Assembly: GCA_021781415.1 (NCBI GenBank)
Contig: JAJXWW010000185.1
Location: forward strand, 1 to 37,426
Origin: Planctomycetota bacterium
GTDB lineage: Bacteria; Planctomycetota; Planctomycetia; Gemmatales; Gemmataceae
Direction of reading: 5' to 3'
Length of the DNA stretch: 37,426 nucleotides
Shown in pieces: positions 32,562 through 37,426 of this stretch (position 1 is its first letter; each line of letters opens with the position of its first letter). A program made the position numbers and the translations under genes. Below the pieces are notes generated by a model. The model saw nothing but the letters and a program-made list of their open reading frames with translations, did no database searches and was not told the origin of the DNA.

Positions 32562-34628
32562 ATGAGACTGAAAGTCTTCTTGCCGCTGTTGGCCGTCGTC
32601 GGCTTGGCGGCGCTGGCGGACGCGGCGCGGGCGTCCCACTGCGGCGCGTGTTGTTATCCCCTTCAGGGCGGCTGCTCCGAACAGTGCTGCATGCCCACCG
32701 TCAACTATCGCGTCTGCTATCAGACCGTCTACGAGGACCGCACCTGCGTTTGCTATCGGCCGGTCTATCGCACGGTGTTACAAGAGTGCCGCTCCGTCTG
32801 CTATCGGCCCGTTTACGAACAGCACGTCCGCCCCCAATGTTACAGCGTTTGCAAGCCGGTCTACGAGACCTATAACGTGGCGCAAAAATACACCGTCTGC
32901 CGGCCGGTGTACGAACAGCACGTTCGGAAATGCTGCTACACAACCTATAAGCCGTGTTGGCAAGATTATCAGGTTCCGCAGTATTATTGCACCTATCACC
33001 CGGTCTATCAGCACCACGTCAAAAAGTGCTGCTACACGACCTACAAGACGTGCGTGCAACAATATCAGGTTCCGCAGTATTATTGCACCTATCACCCGGT
33101 CTATCAGCACCACGTCAAGAAATGTTGCTACACGACGTATAAGACCTGCGTGCAACAATATCAGGTTCCGCAATACTATTGCACCTATCACCCGGTCTAC
33201 CAGCACCACGTTAAGAAATGCTGCTACACGACCTACAAGCCGTGCTGGCAAGAGTATCAGGTGCCACAGAACTATTGCACCTATCACCCGGTCTATCAAC
33301 AACACGTTCGCAAGTGTTGCTACACGACCTATAAGCAATGCGTGCAAGAATACCAAGTGCCGCAGCACTATTGCACCTATCGCCCAGTGTACGAGCAGCA
33401 CGTTTGCCAGGTTCCAATGACCTGCTATCGCACGGTCACGGAGCCGCGTCAATCGGTGTGTCGCTACTGCACCTACGAGCCGGTGTGGACCGAGAAGCCG
33501 ATTACCGTCTGCACGGGGTGCTGGCAAGTGACGCAACACTATTGCCCTGGCCCGGTCGTGCAACGCTGCTGCCAGATGCCCGGTACGTGGTCGTTCGATC
33601 CGTGTACCTGTTGCTCGCGTTACTGTCCGGGACCGACGGTCTCTTACGCCGTGCAATGCCCCGGCCATTGGGTGTGCCAGCGCGTTTGGGTTCCGCGAAC
33701 CGAGGTGCGCACCATCCGCTGCTGCCACTACGTTCCGCGCGAACACTGCCAGGTCGTGAACTACTCGGTTTGCAAGCAGGTTCCTTACACGGTGATGAAA
33801 TCGCATTGCTATACGACGTGCAAGATGGTCCGCGAGGATCATTGCCGTATGATCCCCTGTCGCCGCTGCTATTTAGTGCCCGAAGTTAAGGAAGTGTGCA
33901 TCCCCTATACGACGTGCCACATGGTCGCGCAGCAACATTGTCGAATGATTACATGCCGTCGTTGCACCATGGTTCCGGAAGTGAAAGAAGTGTGTACGCC
34001 CTATACGACGTGCCACATGGTCGCTCAGCAACATTGCCGCATGGTAACGTGCCAGCGCTGCTATCAGGTTCCGGAAGTCAAGGAAGTGTGCATCCCTTAC
34101 ACGACGTGCCACATGGTCGCACAACAGCATTGTCGGATGATTACATGCCGTCGATGCTATCAGGTTCCGGAAGTCAAGGAAGTGTGCATCCCTTACACGA
34201 CGTGCCACATGGTCGCGCAGCAACATTGTCGTATGATCCCGTGCCGTCGCTGCTATATGGTGCCGGAGGTCAAGGAAGTGTGTATCCCCTATACGACGTG
34301 CAAGATGATTCCGGAAGAACATTGCCGCGTGATCCCCTGTACCCGTTGCCGCATGGTCTGGGAACAACGGACGTGCATGGTCCCCTATGTCACCTGCCGT
34401 ATGGTCGCCGAGGAAAAGGTTCAGATGGTCCCGCGCGTCACCTGTGAGATGCAGCCCTATTGCGTTACTTATAAGACGTGCCGTCAACTGCCGGTGTGCG
34501 TTCCGGTCTGTCCGCCTCCGTGTCCGCCCGCGGTGCCGGTCGGTAAACGCATGAACGCTTCGGAGTGGTTTGCCCGCGTCACCTATCGAGCGACGCAAGA
34601 GGCGAACAACGTCGTGCCGGCCAACTAA
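32562..34628 (+). CDS. Cysteine-rich YTV-type repeat protein, secreted
   Basis: A 688-residue exported protein with a signal peptide (LKVFLPLLAVVGLAALADAARA) and a body made almost wholly of Cys- and Tyr-rich repeats. Block A (32889-33368, residues 110-269) is five 32-residue units of the type YCTYHPVYQHHVKKCCYTTY; a partial sixth unit follows. Block B (33879-34358, residues 440-599) is five 32-residue units of the type PEVKEVCIPYTTCHMVAQQH. Both units are 96 bases. The style matches the planctomycete YTV domain proteins reported in cell-wall or surface fractions, where disulfide cross-linking is plausible. ATG 32562 is chosen because AGGAG lies seven bases upstream; ATGs at 32526 and 32544 are less well placed. 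A stem-loop terminator lies downstream. Confidence 0.85.
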   Translation: MRLKVFLPLLAVVGLAALADAARASHCGACCYPLQGGCSEQCCMPTVNYRVCYQTVYEDRTCVCYRPVYRTVLQECRSVCYRPVYEQHVRPQCYSVCKPVYETYNVAQKYTVCRPVYEQHVRKCCYTTYKPCWQDYQVPQYYCTYHPVYQHHVKKCCYTTYKTCVQQYQVPQYYCTYHPVYQHHVKKCCYTTYKTCVQQYQVPQYYCTYHPVYQHHVKKCCYTTYKPCWQEYQVPQNYCTYHPVYQQHVRKCCYTTYKQCVQEYQVPQHYCTYRPVYEQHVCQVPMTCYRTVTEPRQSVCRYCTYEPVWTEKPITVCTGCWQVTQHYCPGPVVQRCCQMPGTWSFDPCTCCSRYCPGPTVSYAVQCPGHWVCQRVWVPRTEVRTIRCCHYVPREHCQVVNYSVCKQVPYTVMKSHCYTTCKMVREDHCRMIPCRRCYLVPEVKEVCIPYTTCHMVAQQHCRMITCRRCTMVPEVKEVCTPYTTCHMVAQQHCRMVTCQRCYQVPEVKEVCIPYTTCHMVAQQHCRMITCRRCYQVPEVKEVCIPYTTCHMVAQQHCRMIPCRRCYMVPEVKEVCIPYTTCKMIPEEHCRVIPCTRCRMVWEQRTCMVPYVTCRMVAEEKVQMVPRVTCEMQPYCVTYKTCRQLPVCVPVCPPPCPPAVPVGKRMNASEWFARVTYRATQEANNVVPAN

Positions 34629-34664
34629 CGTTACAGCGCGGCTTCAGATGACGCATCTACGCCG
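34626..34664. repeat. 39-bp direct repeat, copy at the YTV stop codon
   Basis: This segment begins at the TAA stop of the YTV gene and ends in AGATGACGCATCTACGCCG. It recurs at 36779-36817 with five mismatches in 39 bases, all in the first 20. It contains the short palindrome AGATG-ACG-CATCT. The two copies bound the remnant-filled region between them. Confidence 0.85.
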
Positions 34665-34718
34665 TGGGAGCCACCCCTCCAGGCCCGCATCGCCGGCTTG
34701 CCCTCTCGCCTGCCAAAA

Positions 34719-34763
34719 AGTGACCTTGCCAACTTCTTTTGCAGGTTGGCAAGGTTACTTTTG
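34719..34763 (+). terminator. Terminator for the YTV gene
   Basis: AGTGACCTTGCCAAC (34719-34733) pairs with GTTGGCAAGGTTACT (34745-34759), allowing one G-T pair, across an 11-base loop, and TTTT follows. It lies about 90 bases after the stop of the YTV gene. Confidence 0.75.
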
Positions 34764-34786
34764 GACTGCAAGTTGTCTATTTTCAA

Positions 34787-35164
34787 TCACTTACAGTTTC
34801 CAGCGCGAGTGACCTTGCCACCTTTCCCCGGTGGGGTCCCCTCGCCGGAATTCTTTCTCTCTGGTAACAACGCCGTTCTCTTGGGCATAATAGAGGAAAA
34901 GAGTAAACGAATCGGAAGAGAAACTCGGTGGAGACTTCGCTCTGTTGTGGCATGGCCCCACTGTCGTGGCACGGTCTGCTGATCGTGCGACCGGCGTGGA
35001 CCGAAGGCCAGCACCCGCATGCGATACTTCTCAAGGGCCTCGGCGAGGACACGTTCAAAGGCTTGGTAATCGCCATCCTTCTGGAAGAGCCCATGGCGGG
35101 CCACGGCGCGGCTGAGTACCTGGTAGACGAAGCCGCCAGGAGCATTGCGAGGACGTAGTGGCAT
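34787..35164 (-). pseudogene. RAYT (REP-associated transposase) remnant 1
   Basis: From ATG 35164 about 50 residues read as the N-terminus of a REP-associated tyrosine transposase: RPRNAPGGFVYQVLSRAVAR, then LFQKDGDYQAFERVLAEALE. The rest of the frame (about 75 residues) has no transposase content, so the HUH motif and catalytic tyrosine are missing and the copy is dead. Its 5' flank and start (35101-35213) recur at 36192-36304 with about nine mismatches in 113 bases, which identifies the second remnant as the same family. The RAYT role elsewhere is to mobilise or process REP palindromes; several such palindromes lie in this window. Confidence 0.78.
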
Positions 35165-35257
35165 GCCCAGGACCATACGCCAAGGTCACGTCTGCGGCAC
35201 GTAAAATCGAGTCGCGTCCGCCTTTTTGTTTTTTTCAGGGGAACTATGGACAATCTG

Positions 35258-35830
35258 TTAGGGATTCGGTATTGGAATGGGATTAGTTTTTAAGACAGAG
35301 TTTTGCAATTGAATTGCAATAAAACTTGTATGAGCGGGGTAACGAACTTCAAATTTGCTCTCCCAAGTTTCTGAAATTCCCAAAACAAAATCATCTCCAA
35401 GACCTATGTATACAACGTCAGATGCGATCTCCTGCCCTGTCGAATCGAAGAAATAAGCATCAAAAAACTCGTCGTTAGTCAATATCCATGCTCTGGACGA
35501 CTTATGTTCACTCTCCTTAATATTAGGGACTATATTATGCAACCGAGAGAGGAAACCGTTCTCAAGAAATCGAAGACGATAATAGACTACTAGTACGTCG
35601 CGCTCGCGTGATACGCGTGAGATCGATATTTGGAGGCCTTTGACGGAAGAAGCGGATATCTTCTCCGTCGTTTCTGACGAACCGCAAAATAGTAATCCGA
35701 GCAGCAACAGAATTGTGGCAATTGTAATTGTAATAATAGAAATCAAGGAAACTGGCAAGATGGGGCGATGTTTTTCGGCACTCTGCATTTTCAAATCGCT
35801 CACAATATGTTCGGATTTTGAACGAGTCAT
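35258..35830 (-). CDS. AT-rich orphan membrane protein or lipoprotein
   Basis: A 190-residue protein of unknown function in DNA clearly richer in A/T than the surroundings, suggesting recent acquisition. Residues about 25-49 form a hydrophobic segment, PVSLISIITITIATILLLLG, ending LLFCGSS. That could be a transmembrane anchor or an unusual lipoprotein signal with a cysteine. The remainder is mixed strand-helix (VLVVYYRLRF, SSRAWILTNDEFFDAYFF) and does not match a family I know. The ATG at 35830 has no clear ribosome-binding site; a GTG at 35920 in the same frame is possible. It sits between the two RAYT remnants. Confidence 0.55.
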   Translation of the reverse strand: MTRSKSEHIVSDLKMQSAEKHRPILPVSLISIITITIATILLLLGLLFCGSSETTEKISASSVKGLQISISRVSRERDVLVVYYRLRFLENGFLSRLHNIVPNIKESEHKSSRAWILTNDEFFDAYFFDSTGQEIASDVVYIGLGDDFVLGISETWESKFEVRYPAHTSFIAIQLQNSVLKTNPIPIPNP

Positions 35831-35916
35831 AGGATTGCCCAAATAAAACCATAGGTTGTCCGGCAATTCTCGACAAGAAAAGGGGACGCGACTCGAATAG
35901 GAGAGGCTTGCCCGCT

Positions 35917-36255
35917 TCACTCCTGCTGTTGCTGGGTCGCGACCTTCTCTTGCTGTTTCGGTCGGCCGAGCGGACGCAAGGTAGCCTTCAAGTCCATCGT
36001 CCGCGCCGTCTGTTGCCGCCAGGGCGGTGTACCCTGCGGACTCCCCCGCTTCACGAACCGTCTTACGCCTGCCAACTCTGCCTCGGTCTGTGTCGCGTTA
36101 ACCAACTCTGTCCCCAGGCAGAGGCAGTGGCCAAGGGTGTAACAGGTTCTTTCCCCGCGCAGTCGCCGCTGGCACGCAGATACAGACTTGACCACCGCGC
36201 GGTTGAGTACGTGTTAGACGAAACCGCCAGGAGCATTGCGAGGACATCGTGGCAT
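35917..36255 (-). pseudogene. RAYT remnant 2 with internal deletion and stop
   Basis: From ATG 36255 the frame reads MPRCPRNAPGGFV, then an in-frame TAA at 36214-36216, then HVLNRAV. It next jumps to a RAYT C-terminus: QTEAELAGVRRFVKRGSPQG, TARTMDLKATLRPLGRPKQQ. The whole central part, with the HUH motif and catalytic tyrosine, is deleted, leaving 112 codons. Its first 22 codons and 5' flank match remnant 1, in which the stop codon is TAC. The downstream stop TGA is at 35917-35919. It can only be a passenger or an internally deleted relic. Confidence 0.8.
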
Positions 36256-36319
36256 GCCCAGCACCATACGCCAAGGTCACGTCTGCGGCACGTAAAATCG
36301 CGTCCCTTTTTTGTCCGCC

Positions 36320-36794
36320 GGAGATCAGCAAATCGTACAACACGCCATGACTGTGACAAAACGTGCCCGTCACCAGACAGCCCGGACCTTCCTCCAGCGC
36401 CGGACATGCCTCCACCGCCAGCACCCGCGCCCAACCAACCGTCCCCATCTCCGCCATGTCCAGATATAGCAGACCTCCTTCCTCCACAACGCGAGCCTGC
36501 AACCAATTCACATGGCGGAGCAGTGTCACATCCGCCCAGGAATCCTCGGCTTTGTCCAATCGCAGCCGCAACAAACGCAAATGCGGCTCATCCACACGAC
36601 ACCAACCCCACGAACTCGTCTTGTCGCGGCCCCATACCCTGCGTCCCGCCTGCAACAACGACAGTTCCTCCTCCCCACGCGGAAGACGCGGACGGATGGT
36701 TCCCTCGAAGCACGTGCCGGCCTTCGCTTTCCCTCCGCCACGAACACGCTCGGCTTCGATGGATCTGTGGGGTAAGCCTAACAGTACAGTGCGT
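36320..36794 (-). pseudogene. Pretoxin Hint-domain remnant, truncated at both ends
   Basis: An open frame on the minus strand reads as the Hint (intein-like) module that precedes toxins in planctomycete polymorphic toxins. It contains HRSIEAERVRGGGKAKAG, then TCFEGT with the catalytic N-terminal cysteine of Hint, and then VWGRDKTSSWGWCRVDEPHL and YLDMAEMGTVGWARVLAVE. It ends at TGTFCHSHGVLYDLLISGG, just where the C-terminal histidine and asparagine motifs would follow. The frame has no start codon before the in-frame TAA at about 36795-36797. At the other end it runs directly into the RAYT 5' flank (36192-36304). Insertion or deletion at the RAYT copy seems to have removed the toxin end. Confidence 0.78.
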
Positions 36795-36817
36795 CTTTAG
36801 ATGACGCATCTACGCCG
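36779..36817. repeat. 39-bp direct repeat, second copy
   Basis: The counterpart of 34626-34664, in the same orientation, differing at five bases. It overlaps the 5' side of the Hint remnant and the downstream side of the IS701-like remnant. Confidence 0.85.
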
Positions 36818-36893
36818 CCGTTTCTTGTGGGACTTTATAGCTTGCTCGTGCCGCCGCTGGCGATTGCAAATTACCTCGCTGACAGCCGCACCG

Positions 36894-37093
36894 GGGAAAC
36901 TCCTGGAGGGTCCGCACGGCGGTTCCGGCTTCGAGGGCGATGGGTCGGCAATTTTTCGAGTCAGGTCGGAGAGCAAGCATCTGCAGTAATTGTCAAAGCG
37001 GGCGGCTGTGCGTTTCTGGAGAAAGCAACGGCGGAAGCCTCCCAGATAAGTAGCGAAAGCTGGCCCCAAAGCGGCAATTTCTTGTTCGGTCAT
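36894..37093 (-). pseudogene. IS701-like transposase N-terminal remnant
   Basis: ATG 37093, with GGGAGGG upstream on the minus strand, opens MTEQEIAALGPAFATYLGGF and CRCLLSDLTRK, the start of an IS701/DDE-type transposase. After RKIADP the same family continues in another frame as PIALEAGTAVRTLQEF, so one base has been lost or gained. The remaining roughly 300 residues, including the DDE triad, are absent and the sequence ends in unrelated DNA near the 39-bp repeat. It is a dead fragment. Confidence 0.75.
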
Positions 37094-37276
37094 CGGATTC
37101 CCTCCCGAATAACGAACGGCGTTATCGGCCATCAGAGAATCCGCGCTGTATTGCAAGTGACTTATCGTAACTCCTTTCCTTGGGGCCGCTTGTGGTTCTT
37201 TCCCGAACCGCGAGCGGCCTTTTCGTGTTGTTCTTTTCGACGCTCCTCGGTTTACTAGGTAGGCGGACAGGTGAGC

Positions 37277-37306
37277 CTGACCGACTGCGCCAACGCCCTC
37301 TATAAT
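37277..37306 (+). promoter_or_regulatory. Promoter of mqnA
   Basis: A perfect TATAAT at 37301-37306 is preceded at 18 bases by CTGACC (37277-37282), which matches four of six -35 positions. Transcription would start near 37313, leaving a leader of about 40 bases before ATG 37353. This is one of the two best promoters in the window. Confidence 0.65.
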
Positions 37307-37352
37307 GTCGGCGAAAGGCTCGAAGCCGATGGGCGACAAGGAGAGACGGTTC

Positions 37353-37426
37353 ATGGAACAGTCGATTCGTATCGGGGCGGTGAACTATCTGAATACCAAA
37401 CCGCTCATCTGCGATCTGGAGCAACT
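37353..37426 (+). CDS. mqnA: Chorismate dehydratase MqnA, 5' end only
   Basis: Only the first 24 codons are inside the window. They read MEQSIRIGAVNYLNTKPL and ICDLEQ, the characteristic start of MqnA-type proteins, which dehydrate chorismate in the futalosine route to menaquinone. AAGGAG is eight bases before ATG 37353. An in-frame ATG 24 bases upstream lacks a ribosome-binding site. The close relative MqnD begins similarly, so the assignment rests on this short piece. Confidence 0.75.
   Translation, partial: MEQSIRIGAVNYLNTKPLICDLEQ

Noticed and set aside
32889..33368. Regular 96-base repeats as a possible CRISPR array
   Set aside because: The units are contiguous coding repeats with no variable spacers, inside one open reading frame.
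32778..33842. A 354-codon open frame antisense to the YTV-type gene (and another at 33873-34598)
   Set aside because: Both are shadows of the 96-base repeats, rich in repeated Leu/Arg/His patterns with no domain, start context or ribosome-binding site.
34787..35164. A functional RAYT transposase
   Set aside because: The HUH motif and catalytic tyrosine region are absent and the C-terminal half of the frame is unrelated sequence.

Overview
The window looks like a chromosomal piece of a planctomycete, probably close to the Gemmata group. It carries a twin-arginine Gfo/Idh/MocA oxidoreductase, DUF1501 and DUF1800 proteins, a diheme cytochrome c with a planctomycete-style layout, Uma2-type putative nucleases, a cysteine-rich YTV-type repeat protein, a CcbP calcium-binding protein, a FIST protein, RAYT transposase remnants and a pretoxin-Hint remnant. 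The DNA is GC-rich with many small intergenic palindromes. No rRNA, tRNA or CRISPR array was seen.

Layout. 1-4.5 kb: Gfo/Idh oxidoreductase (-) divergent from aconitase acnA (+), whose coding sequence has absorbed a palindromic repeat. 4.5-6.3 kb: a three-gene cassette (HEPN protein, BolA-like small protein, CcbP) lying between two copies of the last 128 bp of the acnA region. The second copy abuts the C-terminal remnant of an integron-type integrase. 6.3-10.3 kb: small accessory genes (HNH-like zinc protein, thioredoxin-like lipoprotein with an extra C-terminal domain, two membrane proteins, a frameshifted gene). 10.25-11.2 kb (-): a bacterial homologue of HPF1, the eukaryotic PARP1/2 cofactor. 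11.3-15 kb (-): DUF1501, a toxin/Xre-type pair and a diheme cytochrome c. 15.2-17.4 kb (+): GNAT and FIST genes. 17.5-21 kb (+): str-type ribosomal cluster rpsL, a small zinc-ribbon gene, rpsG and fusA. 21-24.9 kb: glgC (-), an Ntn asparaginase-family hydrolase (+) and DUF1800 (-). 25-30.7 kb: secreted planctomycete proteins, a metallophosphoesterase (+) and an ECHDC3-like crotonase (-). 30.9-32.3 kb: two tandem Uma2 genes. 32.5-34.6 kb: the 688-residue YTV-type cysteine-rich repeat protein. 34.6-37.1 kb: a graveyard with two RAYT remnants, an AT-rich orphan gene, a PT-Hint remnant and an IS701-like transposase remnant. 37.3 kb to the end: the first codons of mqnA behind a good promoter.

How the genes fit together. 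Housekeeping functions (aconitase, translation, glycogen precursor synthesis, menaquinone synthesis) alternate with lineage-specific secreted proteins and several accessory islands. The strongest candidates for unusual biology are the HPF1-like protein without a visible PARP neighbour, the acnA-flanked HEPN cassette beside an integrase remnant, the duplicated Uma2 pair with one sharply diverged patch, and the small zinc-ribbon gene inside the ribosomal cluster together with an S12 that naturally has Arg88. All homology calls are from reading the sequence and remembered families; no search was run.
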